Assembly (NCBI GenBank): GCA_017163975.1
Contig: JAFFSR010000237.1
Coordinates: forward strand, 7,440,001 to 7,504,000
Origin: Anastatus disparis
Lineage: Eukaryota; Arthropoda; Insecta; Hymenoptera; Eupelmidae
Direction: 5' to 3'
Length of the DNA stretch: 64,000 bases
Shown: positions 25,581 through 39,000 of the stretch, one piece after another
Layout of the letters: each line of letters begins with the position of its first letter
Numbering within the stretch: position 1 is the first letter of the stretch
Notes under the pieces: model-generated
The model's input: the letters and a program-made list of their open reading frames with translations, nothing else
Told to the model about the DNA's origin: nothing
The model's database searches: none
Program-made: the position numbers and the translations under genes

Positions 25581-25665
25581 CGAGGTCGGGGCGCAGGACG
25601 GGGTCCAGGGGCGGAGCCCCGGTGGGGGTGCAGGGGGCTCGGGGGGGCAGCGCCCCCCCGCCTCC
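25581..25665. repeat. Extreme GC island with perfect G/C hairpins
   Basis: About 85 bp consisting almost only of G and C in an AT-rich region. It contains a stem GGGGC-GGA-GCCCC (25608-25620) and a stem GGGGGGGC-AGC-GCCCCCCC (25641-25659), joined by GGTGGGGGTGCAGGGGGCTC. Read on the minus strand it gives a Pro-rich translation, which I take as an artefact. It ends abruptly at CCTCC followed by A-rich sequence. Its origin is unknown; it probably belongs to the surrounding repeat cluster. Confidence 0.7.
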
Positions 25666-25765
25666 AAAAAAATAAATAATATTACTAATATAAAAATAAA
25701 ATTAATAAAACCATTAACGGCAGGCCAGAGTAGAACCTGATATTGACCGAGTAACAATTGAGTTG

Positions 25766-26064
25766 TTTGTTATTTACTCAAGTATTAAACGGTGAATCTG
25801 CAAATTAAAAGCTGAGCGCAATAGATATTATTATTATGAACATCTATGCACAAGAAAAAAAAAATCTACCGATTTGTTTTTGAGAAAAGTAAGTAACGCC
25901 AAAGTGAAAGTTTATGTTTATAATATTTTCGCGTTACTTACTTTTCTCAAAAACAAAGCGATAGATTTTTTTCTTCTTGTGCATAAATATTTGTAATAAT
26001 AATATCTATTGCACTCAGCTTTTAATTTGCAGATTCACCGTTTAATACTTGAGTAAATAACAAA
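25766..26064. mobile_element. 299-bp foldback element inside a repeat cluster
   Basis: The arms are reverse complements: TTGTTATTTACTCAAGTATT (25767) pairs with AATACTTGAGTAAATAACAA (ending 26063). Pairing goes on through GGTGAATCTGCAAATTAAAA, CAATAGATATTATTATTA and TTTTGAGAAAAGTAAGTAAC to a central loop near 25915. Weaker pairing extends about 14 bp further out. It is non-coding and MITE-like. Confidence 0.7.
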
Positions 26065-26428
26065 AATCTCAGTTAGACAAGTTTTCAATACTATATATAT
26101 ATTTTTCTTATAATACATTAAAAATTAAATTAAATTTTGATTTATTCAAATTTAACATTTTTCGCGGAAATCGTCCATCGCTAACTTGTAATTCCAAGAA
26201 TTTACGATTCGGTGTTGAATACTTGGCTGATATTATAAGGATATGAAAATGTCTTCGATGCAACGTGCAAGATTAAATATTACATAAATAATACTCGAAA
26301 AAATCAATGCTAAATAGACTGAAAGTTGCTACTGATATATGTGAACTTTTTCGAGGAATTTGTTCACCCCTGACTTGTAATTCGGGGAATTTACAATTCG
26401 CAGAATTGACCATTCTAAGTGAAGCAAT

Positions 26429-26492
26429 TAACTGATGTATAAAAAGCATCGAGTTACACACACTGACTGATGTATAAAAATATCGGGTTACA
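26429..26492 (+). repeat. Two-copy tandem of a roughly 30-bp unit
   Basis: AACTGATGTATAAAAAGCAT then CGAGTTACA (from 26429) is followed by GACTGATGTATAAAAATATC then GGGTTACA (from 26463). An AATTTACRATTCG-type sentence also appears twice upstream, near 26198-26212 and 26387-26401. Together they suggest a decayed tandem structure inside the 25.3-26.6 kb cluster. Confidence 0.5.
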
Positions 26493-26521
26493 TTATCGAG
26501 CCTGTTAAAAGTTCGAATTCA

Positions 26522-26600
26522 TTTTGCTCCCTAGGGAGGCAAAGAGGTATTTTGCTCCCTCACAACAGCTGGTCAAAATAGTATTTTGCGCTCTGAGTGC
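26522..26600. repeat. Three spaced ATTTTGCTCCCT-like motifs
   Basis: ATTTTGCTCCCT occurs at about 26522 and 26549 and a variant, ATTTTGCGCTCT, at about 26583. CTCCCTAGGGAG is a palindrome. The same word lies inverted at the left edge of the cluster (AGGGAGCAAAAT, 25339-25350), so the two sites may be the ends of one element of about 1.3 kb. Confidence 0.4.
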
Positions 26601-26620
26601 GAGAAATGTATTTATGAAAG

Positions 26621-29600
26621 TGAATAATAGCTACTTTATTTTTATTTAATCCTAGTTTTTAAGAATATTGAAGCAATATCTGGGTTACGTTTCGCATCAT
26701 AATGTTTTTATTGTTGAATTATTCAAAGGAAATCAAAAATGTAACTTACATTTGACGGATACTTAACAAACTGTAATAAAAGTTGGGCAAAACTCACCTG
26801 AAACAAAAATAATAAAATATACAATTTTAATAAAAGCCAATAACAGGATATTGAATTATTTAATGTTTCACATTCAATAATCTATTCTTAGAAAATTTTC
26901 AATAAATAAGTTACATTTCGAAAAATATAAAGTGTCAGAGCTTTTCTGGTTTTACATGACTCCTTTTATGACCTACTTTTATGCGTTGAATAACAAATCC
27001 ATAATGTTATACGCTTCTAGTAATTATTTATACATTTTTTTTTATAATTTAAGAAAAAAAAAAGCTTCGTCTTATTTATATTCAAGCGAAGCTTATTTGA
27101 AATTTCATTCCGATGTAGGATTGTCACGTTCTTATCATTCCCACGTTTAAAATTTTATGTATTGTACGACCGCTTAATATTCCTTTTTAACAAGAGTTTC
27201 ATGCGAATACTCTTGTGTCAGTCTATTTTTTTTATTCTTGTACTTTTTGTACCTTCCGCAGATTCTTTGAATCAACTAGTATGGCTAATTTATTTTTTCC
27301 TTTTTTTTTAATTTAAATAAATTATTTATCCCTTATCTTATTAAAAAAATTTTTATTTAAAATTATGCTTTATTCGTGTGGCTTTAAAAATTTCAAAAAA
27401 ATGTAAATTTTTCATTTTTCATAATAAATAAAATTTCAACGAAAAAAAAATTTCTGTCTCGTTTTCAAAAGGAAGCAAAATTTAATCTTTTACTTTTAAT
27501 TAACAAGCAGCAACAAATATATATGAAGAAAAGTAAAACTGCATTAGTTAAAACGTACAAGTTTATTATGGCAAAGGATTATTAAATAAACAATGCTGTA
27601 CGTCTGAAAATTCGCGTTGTTTTAAACAAAATTCAAAGTTTTGCAAAGTAACGCGCTGGAAGACGCCGAGAACTTGATGTAATTTCCTAAAAAAGGAATT
27701 TTAAATAAATATATTAAACAATAAACATCTTTTTGTTTGTTGGAAAATGCGAATTTTCTAAGCTCGTTGTTTAATTCTCCAAAATTGCATTACCGTGTCG
27801 CATAACCATAATCATCGTGTAATTTAAAACGCTGAAATGTTAACATGCCATAATTCGATGAATATTCTTGTTTTTTTTTTAAGATATTTTTGTATAACCA
27901 CATAATTTATATATTTTCCCTTCGTTCTTTATTTTTTTTTTAAGGACTCGAGTAAATGACATCAAACTAAAGTTTGTACTTAACTCCTGCGCTGAAAAGT
28001 AAATCGAGCGTGAATAATAGATCTTCCGTTCGTGTACGACTTATTGATTTCTCTGTATAAAGCTGTCCTTGTCACTTTATTCTTATATACCATTTGTTGT
28101 CGTTCCTACTTTTTTTTTGTTATTCTTCGATTTAACGTGATTCACAGTTTGTTAAGCATTGTGCCATTAAAGTAATTGTTATCATTAAAATGGTAACCGC
28201 AATTTTCAATCGTTACTTCATTTCTCTCTTCTTTTTTTTTTTTTTATGTATAATGATTTTAATGATTTCTATAATGAAATAAAAGGTATGGGAAGGATCC
28301 GGTGTGTTACGAATGCTCGAATCGGGCGGATATTTGAAATAACAATTTGAATATAAACCAAAATTCGAAATTGAAAAAAAAAACAAAGTACATGCGAAAA
28401 AAGCAAATTGAATATTAAATAAGGAGACAATGGTTATTATCGGGTTTTCATGTTGTCGAAAAACGGATAAATACAACGATCGTTGAAAATATTTAATATT
28501 TAATATTTTCCCGATTGCGTATGATTTTTCAATTTTAAATTTTGATTTATTAAAAGTATCATTTGTTCCTTTTTTCAAACAAAAAGCCAACATTCACAAT
28601 ATTAAACCTCCTCTCCTTAAACTATAGAACAATTTTTTATTATACTACTTTTATGAAAAAAAATAAAGAAAAAATCTAGCTCATCGCTGCTACATCCGCA
28701 ATTGATATTTCTATTGATTATTTTTTTTTTATACACATCTCTTAATTTTAAGTTTCCCGGAAATAGGCGGGTAAAATATATTTTTCGTCCTTTCCTAAAT
28801 AATTGTCATTCGACATAAAAATTTACGCGCATGAGTGCATCGATACCTTCTTCTCCCCTTTATGTATAACCATAATCTATAAAAATCTCAATTCGTAACA
28901 TAAAAGTCAATTATACGTAAATACAGATATAAGTGCTAAAATAACATTGTATACGTATATACGTACATAAACACATTTGAATTAAAGTTTAATTTTTTTT
29001 TATCTCTATTTCATGCACGCGCGCGCCTATCTTTATGGTCTTTATTTTCTTTTTTTCTGCTTTTGCACCGATTCGTTTCTCATTATTTATATCCAGAAGC
29101 GAAAGAGCGAGCGAGTGAAAAAGAGAGTAAAAGAGAGAGAAAGAGAAAAAAAAAGAGAGAAAGAAATAGAAAGGACCATAGGCACGAAATGTTCTACTTG
29201 CTTGAGCCCATTCACGTACGTATACATACAGAAAAAGAGAAAGAGAGTAGAGGCGAGTGCAACAATGCGAAATTACCGGATACCTCGTATCCGCAAAGTT
29301 TATCGTCGTTGTGTATATATATATGTACGCCTTTGCGGGCGTGCTTTTCGCTTTATTGCGTGGCTGTGAAGCCTCCCCCGCTCTTCTTTTTCCCTTCTCA
29401 CTCCTTTATAACTCTTTTCTATACTCTTCTTCGTTTCGCTTCTCTCTCTCTTTTTTTTACTCATTTCAGTTAAGTCTATGTCTAGTCGTCACACATGTGT
29501 GACTTGTCTATACGTATATGTATACATGTCCGTTATTTTTTTTATCTCTTTGTATGTTTAAGGTATCTTTTTTTTCAGTTTTTAAGAAAGGTACTTTTTT

Positions 29601-30950
29601 CAACAATGATTTTTCCGGCTGACGACAAGTTACACGGTCTGTGTGTATGTATATATATACATTGACGTAATGAGTCAATTATGAGGTGCCCGAGATTAGA
29701 GCACGTTTAAGCTCCAAGGTAGAATTATGCTATACTAGTTGCGTGCGTTGTTATACATTGTTTAAGTTTAAGTATACTTTTAAAAAAGACTTCTTTTTAT
29801 TTATTATTTTCGCTTGTAGTTTTGCTTTTTATTTTAAAATTTTTTTTCATACACGGTTTTTTTTAATACTATTATGGAATTTCTTTTGTCATGCTTTGAA
29901 TTATCTGTTTTGAAAAATTTTTTCTTTTTAATTTTATGTGAATTAGGTCGTAATTTATTATAAATATTAGATATTATGAAAATTGTAATTTTGCGATTAC
30001 TTTGTTGTATTTTGTAATTACGCAAATAACATAATTAAATTTATAAGTAGTTTTAAAAAATTGTATTATTGATTATTTGACAGAAATATCAAATTATAAT
30101 TTTATATTTAATATCAAACAATTTTTCATAAAAGTATCGGCATAAAGTGAATATAGTCTGCCAGTGGCCAGACCGATCAAACGTTATCGTTCGATCAATA
30201 TTACATTATAATTTTTTCAAATCGATAATTAATTAACATTTATGCAGCCGTAATAAAATTAACATTTTAAAATTTAAACATATAATTAACCTTTCGCCAA
30301 AGTATTTAAAACTTTTATCATGACACAAACAAATTTGCATTTCATGACTTGTTAATAAATAAATTTTCAACCTCTCGTAATTCAAGCGTCTATAATTGTA
30401 ATTTTTCTTTCTACTTTTTTCTTTTTTTTTCGTTATTATTCAACATCATTGAAATTTATTTTCTTTATCAAAAATTTCTCACATTATGATTAAATTATCT
30501 TCTCTGAAAAGTCAAGGCAGCTCTGAAAAGAAAACTTGCATTTGAATTGAAAAGCCTTTTACTTTTCATAGATTTGAGAATACTAATTATAATTTCACTG
30601 ACATGAAATAAGCCTTTTTGCAGGAAAAAAAAAGGAATTGTGCTATATATATAGCCTTGATGAATAATTATAATGTGCTAATTGGCGGAGTATAATTTAG
30701 AAATAATTTTAAATCAAAAATATGAAATTTGCTATTTATGATATAACTTTATAAAATTTATTTAAACTATAATGTTTTTTTATAAAAGAGATCTGGGACA
30801 ATAAAATTTTCTAAAAAAGTAGAGTCACAAGTTGGTTTGATTTTCTCGTCCAAACAAAAACAAAAAGTATCGTGAAATTGAAAATAAGAAATTTTGCCCA
30901 ATAAGTGGCCAATCTATTAGAAAAATAGCCGAGCATCGTTTTGATGTTAA
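26621..30950. other. Gene-free DNA with one mixed island near 29 kb
   Basis: AT-rich except 28930-29660, which has GTATACGTATATACGTACAT (28951), an A/G-rich run (29100-29175), a T/C-rich run (29385-29460) and CTATACGTATATGTATACAT (29508). The overlapping frames at 29013-29502 are Arg/Lys/Glu-rich or Phe/Ser-rich and follow the base bias. Confidence 0.5.
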
Positions 30951-33900
30951 ACGAAAGTAAGATTCTTCAAGGTTCTCTCATTTTCTCTCTCGGTATTTCT
31001 TATTTTTGAGAAGAAAAAGAGAGAGCGAGAAATGAATAGCCCGATTTCACGAGACAAATAGAGAGTAATAGAGTTATATTGCTTTCTTACTTTCTCATTG
31101 CTTCAATCTCGCTGCAAAAGTTAAAGCGAGAAGGAAAATCGTTTCGCAATGGGATAGATATACAAGTGGGTATAACGTGAGTGTCGAATGAGGAAAAAAA
31201 GAGAGGAAGAAGAAGAAGAAAGAAGAAGGAATAAAGTAGAAAGGATAAAAAGTCAGCCGGAAGTCCTAGATTGTTCTCACACATCGAATGCCAAGTTTTC
31301 TTTCTCGCTTCTTCTTTTTTTTTATTTTTAACTCTGGGCTGTTTAAATGGCCACGCCCATTTTTCGTGGGATGCAGAAGTATAGATTGAGAAGAAAGAGT
31401 GCAAAAAAAAAGAGTTAAGGAAAAGGAGAAGAAGAAAAAAAAAGAGTTAGAACCAAGTCGTGAAACAATGTTTTCTCCGTTTTTCTCTTTTGTTTTTTTT
31501 TTTTTTCAGGTCCTTACTTCGTAAGAGTAAACTTTTTTAAAGCTCGTTGCGCGACGCTCTTTTACCTTTATCGATCGGCACCTTAGAGGCTCCTTGCAAC
31601 GCTCACAAAGCTTTTATTTTATGAAAAGACGCGACGGCTTCTTTTCATGGAATTAAAGGTGACTTTTCCTCCTCTCTTTTGCCGGGAAATTCTTCTGTAA
31701 CTTTCATGGTTCTTTTTTCTTTGCTTACATTTTTTTTTACTCTCCTTTCTATCACTTTCCTTCTCTTGTCTTTAGCACACGCTCAAAGTGAAAAACTTCT
31801 CGTTTTGTTTCATTAGTTCTCTCTTTCCTGTTTTTTTACGCTTCATCTGCACTTCACTTGCGTATACAAGCAATTGTATTTTGCGGCGAAGTATTTAAAT
31901 AATTTTTATTCTTTTTGCTTGGTTCTTTTACTTCTTTTTTTGTATAAGTTGGCGGAGGTCGGGTTAATTTTTATAACTATTTATTAGTTTAATGGACCAT
32001 TTGTTAAAATTTTGCTTATTTAATCAACAGTGTAGTGAAATAAATACAATGAAGAGAAGATTTTTACAAGTTTTTAAAATATTACGTAATTTGTTTTCAA
32101 TTTTACATCAAAATGCTTTAGGATAATGTTAAAAGAAGAACCTTTCTTTTATCTCAATTTTTCAATATTCTGTATATTATTAACCGTTTATTTTACTTTT
32201 TAAACAATAAACAGTATTGATAAATCTGACATAATTTAATAATCTAAAAATTTCCAACACGTAATGAAAATCCATTATTCTGTTGATTAGTCCACGATTA
32301 TTGAAATGATTATTGAAATGTTTATCATTATTCCTTTTGAGAAATTTTCCGAAAAAAAAGTCATTTCAGCATTACCCGACTAAACAGATATTGGCTCATT
32401 AATAAAGATTTATTAAATTAAATATTCAATTAAGTGCATCTATATTCTATGTTAATCAAAATTACAATAGGTAATTAATTCTGTCATGCATTATTAATTT
32501 TTATTAATTATTATTATTACGATGCATACTGTCGCGCGTGGGTTTAAGTGATTTATATTAAATAATATTTTAATTAAAAGTTACATAAAGCAGGTAAATT
32601 CAAATGATTTTGAATAAATTTTTTACAATATTTGCAATGTTTTAACATAAATCGATTGATACTTAACCAAAGGTATTCATTTATTAATCTCGCATATATT
32701 ATATTCATTTATTACGAATTTTTTATTAATTTATATTTTATATTCATTAAGAATATTTTCAGTGAAATAACTACATTGAAAGTCAATTAATAATTTATTT
32801 AACGTATAAAGGATACTATAAAACTCGAATAATTTGGAAATTTTCACTAATTTAATGTAATACCATTCATCATTATTCAATGCACAACTTATGTATATCA
32901 TTAACTTGGTATCTTTTTTCTTCTGGTTTCCGATGAAATTTTTCGAAAAGCTCATACTCCGTTCAATAATTGATAAATAACGGCAGCGGCTGGTATTCTG
33001 ATGTCATTTCACGAAAGCGCGGGCGATGCAACTTCATCGAAATTGCTTTTTAATGGCTAATATTACACACGCGTAAAAGCTCGGCTCCCATTCAGTGTGC
33101 TTTTACACGTATATATAGATATACATATAGAAGCACCGCAAATGAAGAGAGCCAAGCGAGCGCAATCTTAATTTAATAATATTTATTTTTCGTAAGATTT
33201 TCCATGCTACCAGTGTATATACGTATACGCAAGTACAATAGAAAAACACATATCTGTATGCTCATCATTTTTTGATAAATCTAATTTCTACGGCGCTCCG
33301 TATGTACAATACGTAAAGCTTAAAAAAAAAGAGAAAAGAAAAAAAGACATAGATCCATCTTTGATAGAAAACTCTTTGTGCACGATACATAATAAAAAGC
33401 TAAAAGAGACGGATAGTATACCACCCTCGCCGAAAAAAGAAAGAACAAAAAAGAAGAAAGAAAGAACGGTTAAGAGTTAAGGAAGAAGAAAAAAGAAAGA
33501 AAAAAAAAGAGAGAGAAGGGGGAGGAGAAAAGCGGAATTCAAGCGCAGTGTATATACGGACAACGGCTCACACACAGCAGGGGGTGGAAGAGGGTGGAGG
33601 TGGCCATATCCCACTACGTGATCAACAGCTTTTTTATTCATGAAGATTGTAGTCGAGAGAGAAGGAGAGAGAGAGAGAGAAGGTGAAACGCAAAACGCTT
33701 TCCTACGCTAGAAAAATATATTCGACCTGAATTTTCAGGTCCTAGCATATATCTTTTCGTCAGCAATAGAGAAGGGATATGTTAAGAAAAAAAAAGGAAG
33801 AGAAAAAAAATTCGGCCAAATGCGAATAATCGCACGTGCTTTTTCAATATATACGTATACATACATATATTGTTAATATAACGGTGTAGAGGGGAAAATA

Positions 33901-36010
33901 TGAAAAGTCATTTTGAAGGTGTGTAATCGAAGGTCTAAAAAGAAGATATGATGGCTCTTTTTACGCTTTTTTTATATATATAAATTTCTTGAAAAATGAT
34001 TCAATACTTTTCATATATTTAAGCTTACCTTTCTATTATCCCTTATCCCTTCCATATGCGAAAGTAATTTTATCTTTAAAACGAAGCAGGGTTATTCTTA
34101 TACGTACGCCGTTGCTTTATTTATCGATAGGTATTTATTAAATTTTTGCTGAATCCGTGGTCATGATTCAGGTTAGAGAAAAGACTTGAATTTAATAATC
34201 CTCCGTTTCGTTTGTTATAATTTAATCGTGAATAGATGTGATTAAGCTTTTGTTCGTTTTTTTCGATGCAATAATGAAAAATAGTCGAAGCTAAAAATAG
34301 CACATTATTTTTTAAAATACATTAAATATAGTCAAAGCTGTGTCAATTAAATTTGCAAATTCAAAAATCTGAAATTCTCAAAACGTTAAAAAGCTCATTC
34401 TCCAAGCCTACTAAACTAGTCAACCATAAATCTACATATCCGAATTTAGAATTCTATAAAACATAGTAAAAATGTTTAAATTTTGAATTACAAGCTTTTG
34501 GCACATGAGTTTAAAGAATTTTAAATTAATTTTTGAAATTTTTAATCCTATTCTTTTTTTGTAAATGAAAGTTGTCAGTAGAAATATAATGAAAATTTAA
34601 TAAACAGGTGAAATAGCCAAAATTGAATATTGTTTGTTCAAATCATAATTGACTTAAAAGTCAAATAGATTGGTATTATTAGACACTAAATATAAAACGA
34701 AAAATATTCGATCAATGTGGTTCCAATTTAGCGTATATAAAAGAGTATGCATATTATGTCACTAACACTATACTGCCAAAAATGTTTTATCCGATACTAT
34801 TAAAAAAAAGTTTGAATTCGTTCTATATACAATTTTGACAAAACGAAATATTAGGTAGTTTTTCATTTTTATTTCGTTTATTCATTGAATAGCTCCCGTA
34901 TTAAAACGAGTAAAACGCTTTAATTAAAAAATTCTGCGAATAAAATTTTTTTTAATAAAACCAAACCTACAAATATTTGACAAATAATAAATAAAACCAT
35001 CAAAACCTTTTCATATCCATCCTCCATAAAATTTAACTATAAAAGCCTAAAAAAGAAGAAAAAAAACACAACCACACAATCAGAGAAACAAAAAAGAAAA
35101 GTCCTTCAATGATCAAACGGCTTTTGCCTTTAATATCAACGTAACATAAAACGTTAAATCTCATTAAGTAAAATCGTTGTATATAAAGAGTAAAAGTAGA
35201 TATAAAAGCCGTGTTTTCGTTTCTCTATACACACAAACACACGAAAAAAAAAATATATATATTAAAAGGGGTGTTCGTGTCTATGACGATCATAACTATA
35301 ATACATCATATAACACGAAGAAACACACAGGTCATAATTAAGTATGGTTTCTCATTTCATGCACAGTTGTTTTGTGGTTATGTCCATGTATATACAGATA
35401 TATAAGCGCTAAAGCGAGCATTACTATGTACCGTATACACGTATATATTGTGTATAATATCTTCGAAATGGGCGAAATTACATCAGTGGCTTGGCACGCA
35501 ATTTTAGTCATTCCGTCGCGTAGGCGTTGATTGATGAACATATATATACTCCTCTTTTTTTTGTAATCTTTATGGCGCAGTTATGCAATTCGCTTCTTTT
35601 TTTTTCTTACTCTCTCGGTTGGCTCTCTTACTCGCTTAGTTCCTTTTTTTTTATTATTTCTCTTCCGTTAAACTCTTTTTTTTGTTTTTTTTTTATCTTT
35701 CTTTTATACTTTCTTATTCTGCTTAATTTTCTCAGTAGTTGCATCTCTTTTTTATTCCGACTCCTTTACTTTCTCACCATTGTGTGTTTTTTTTTTCTCT
35801 TTTGCTTTTACTATCTTTTGTTCTTTTGCACTTTTACTCCCGCTTTCTTACTTGGTGTGTGTTTTTTTTTTCAACTTTTCTTTTTCTTTTAATTTCGCTT
35901 TTTTTTGCTACCTCTTATTCCCATTTTTACCAACTAAATCTTTTTAAAAATCTTGCGATTCTTTTTCTATACCTACTTTTTTTGTGCGAATTACTTGCAT
36001 TAAAAAAATA
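30951..36010. other. Alternating islands with GA-rich and T/C-rich strands
   Basis: 30960-31860 holds A/G runs (31190-31240) and a CpG-bearing patch (31540-31690). 33000-33980 contains CGTATATATAGATATACATA (33106), a long A/G tract (33430-33530) and a GGGGGTGGAAGAGGGTGGAG word at 33581. 35530-35900 is almost pure T/C on the plus strand. The rest is AT-rich. I see no gene. Confidence 0.5.
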
Positions 36011-39000
36011 AATCACTTACGTTATTTAACTTTAATTAAGACTGTGATGTAATTATCAGTGATCGATCCTATATTAAACTATTACATGATTACTAGTAAT
36101 TTCTCAATTTATTTATTAATTTTTTTAGATATTTTTAATAGGCATGTTACTTTTTAAATTTCATGTGATTTTAAAATTTTGATTTTTACTCCAATTTTTT
36201 TAATCAAATACTTATGTATTAATTTGTTTCTCATGAATGTGTTAATTTGTCCTCATTTTTATTAGCTCACAATAAGATGCATAAAAGCGCTCAATGAAAA
36301 ATAATTCTAAAAAGGCCAAAATTTTTTAAATTTTACTATAATTTTGACCCTATACACGAAAGGCATAACCGTAATGTTTCTCGCGTTAGAGAACAAAAAG
36401 CTTCATATTGTAGAACTTGCTCGCGTATATATAGCCTTTTGGACTTAGCTCGCTATACTTATGCTCGTAAATTCTGAAACGAAACTTTCATGACTGTTAA
36501 TTAATTACTGAATATTTTGTCATTACTGCCAGGGCTAGGGATAATTAATGAAATTAATGCTCGATTAGGTGCTTTCTTGCACTTGTCGGTTTTCATTCAT
36601 TTATTATTTTTTTTCTCTTTTTTTTTTCTTTACTCCCCTGCGTGCAGAATACGCCCTTTTTTGTTTGTATTTTTTTTTCTCTTAATCAAAATACTGCGGC
36701 ATATGGTGACCGATATTAGTGATTTTGTGTAATGGGAAAATTGATATGATTGGTTTTAGGATAAATATTTGATGCGGAAATTTTAAGAGAGGCTGTTTGA
36801 TTTTTGAATCTTTTACTTTTAGGGATAAGTATTGATAATATAGCGGATATTTAAATATTATAAGAAATCAATTCATTTACCGAAACTTCTTTTAAGAACA
36901 TTTTAAACTAAAATTTGTTATAAAAAGTTGTTTTTTATAAAATTTTAAGACAAAAATAGCAAAAAAGATTAGTAAATTTATGAATTTTTTTTAAGACTAC
37001 AAATAATATTTTAAAAAGTTTTCTCAGCAATATACAATATTGTATGTTTGAATTTTTTCAAAATTTTCTGATTATTTTTATATGAATTATAATCAATCAA
37101 TTGAAAGTGGTTTGGCTACGATAATAATCAAATGCAGAAAACGAATTAATAGGGGCATATTTATTTTTAAAAAATAAGAGGGGAATTTATTTTTTCGAAT
37201 GTAGAATAATTTTTATTAATATTTTGACAACTCTATTTTATATTATGTCAGAGAATATTAATTTATAATTAAAATTTTCAAAAGCGTCAATACTTTCATA
37301 TTAATAATTGTAGGTCAATTGATACCGTTAAATTAATCGAACGCTTTTTTCCTCATTGGTTATATAAGAATTTTTAATTTTTAACAATATTTTAAAATTA
37401 CCATTTTTGACAAGTGCACACACGTATATATGTGAATAATTTTGTTTTGTTCGAAACGTCACAAGTTTTGAATTATGAGGTGTTATATGGAACACAAGTA
37501 ATTTGTTACTTTTAATTACTCTTTCTCTTCATTTTCTCTTTCTCGCTCTCTTGAAGCAATTATTTATATTATTTTTGATTGAATGTCTCTAATTATGCAC
37601 AGGTGCTTTAACTTTTCATAAATATATTTATCAAACATGCATGAATATTTACAAATATTTTACTCCGATCGCGCATGGAGATATAAATTTTACGTAATTA
37701 CAGTGAATTAACACGTGATAAATTTTATGTAATTTTTTTTATCATTTATAATTTTGTACGAAAATAAAAAATTAACACATTTATTATTCAGTTAAAAATG
37801 TTATACCTTAAAAATTACGTATTATTTTTCATCTATTTAAATTTTGAAAATTTTAGTCTCAGTGCCTTTTACAAATAAACTTTTTAAATCAATGTAATGT
37901 ATTTGGAATGAAATCGGTCAAAATGTTATATATTTAGAAAAAAATAAAAAATGAATTTAAAGCTCAGTTCACTAAATGTACCAATAAATAAATTATTAAT
38001 TATAAGTACATCCAAAGTATATAAATGATTTATAAATATTTCCTACTTCGGATGAAAACTTTTTAACTAACAAATTAAAAGTAAGTTAACTACGAGTTTT
38101 CAATAATTATTATTTATAAACTTCAGCAATTTGAGTGTTTCAAAAATTTATTCGTTAATATTTTATAAAAGTTTTAGAGTAGCAACAAACAAATAAATCA
38201 ATAAACAAAAATTAGTCAATCAAAAGAATTTATAATTGCAGTACCCAACAAAAAGTTCTCAATCACCTTTTGAAAATTTAGCCTTCACTTTAAATTGCAA
38301 TATTTTTTCGTAAATTTTTAGCAATAGAAAAAAAATTTTCAAAACGGAGCACTTCAAATTGCTTTCCATTAATGGTACTCAGAATATAAAAAAAAAAGTT
38401 ACTTTTGTATTTTTTGACAAGTTTCAAACGGAAATTTTTAGATTTTATTCAATCGGAACTTGAAAAAAAAAATTGATAACTATAAAAGTCAAAGTAAATT
38501 GTTGTAGAATACTCTAGAATTTTTTTTTATATTCCTATTTTTATAAAATTTTTTGAAACAAAGTCCCCTTTTGAAATTATGAACTTTCAATTTAATTAAT
38601 AAAGCTTGCCGATTAGTGTTCACGTATACAAACATATAATGCTGAAAATTTATAAAAAAAAATAAATAGTAACGGATTTTGAGAATTCTTTGAAATTTTT
38701 TATTTTAATTTCGTTATCTACTTTATTTTATTTTATTATAAAATTGTTGAATAATATTTAAAAAGTTTGTTACATCTTTGTTTAAAATTTGTTAGCTATC
38801 CTTTTTTTACTTTGAAAACTTCAAATATGAGTTAAATTAAAAATATTTTTTTTTATTGAGACTACTTCTACTGACAGCGAAATACTTTCATGTTAGACAA
38901 AAAAAAATTTTTTCGACAAGCTATTAAAAGCTCGGACAAAGTGCCGCGCGCAATTGACATGCATTAAAATGAATCATTAAAAGTGTAACTGACTAAACTA

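Noticed and set aside
25506..25757. Pro-rich minus-strand frame across the GC island
   Set aside because: The Pro run comes from G/C hairpins, and the frame crosses from repeat to AT-rich DNA without coding character.
28213..28593. 126-codon minus-strand frame
   Set aside because: It lies in AT-rich DNA, ends in a poly-Lys run from poly-A, and shows no recognisable motif.
29013..29502. Three overlapping plus-strand frames rich in Arg/Lys/Glu and Phe/Ser
   Set aside because: Three open frames at once over purine-rich then pyrimidine-rich DNA is a sign of base bias, not coding.
35527..36011. Hydrophobic Phe/Leu/Ser-rich frames resembling membrane proteins
   Set aside because: The strand is nearly pure T and C, so any frame would look hydrophobic.
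37105..37120. Short inverted match to about 61500 (GTAGCCAAACCACTTT)
   Set aside because: Only about 16 bp match and the flanks do not align, so chance or an old fragment cannot be excluded.
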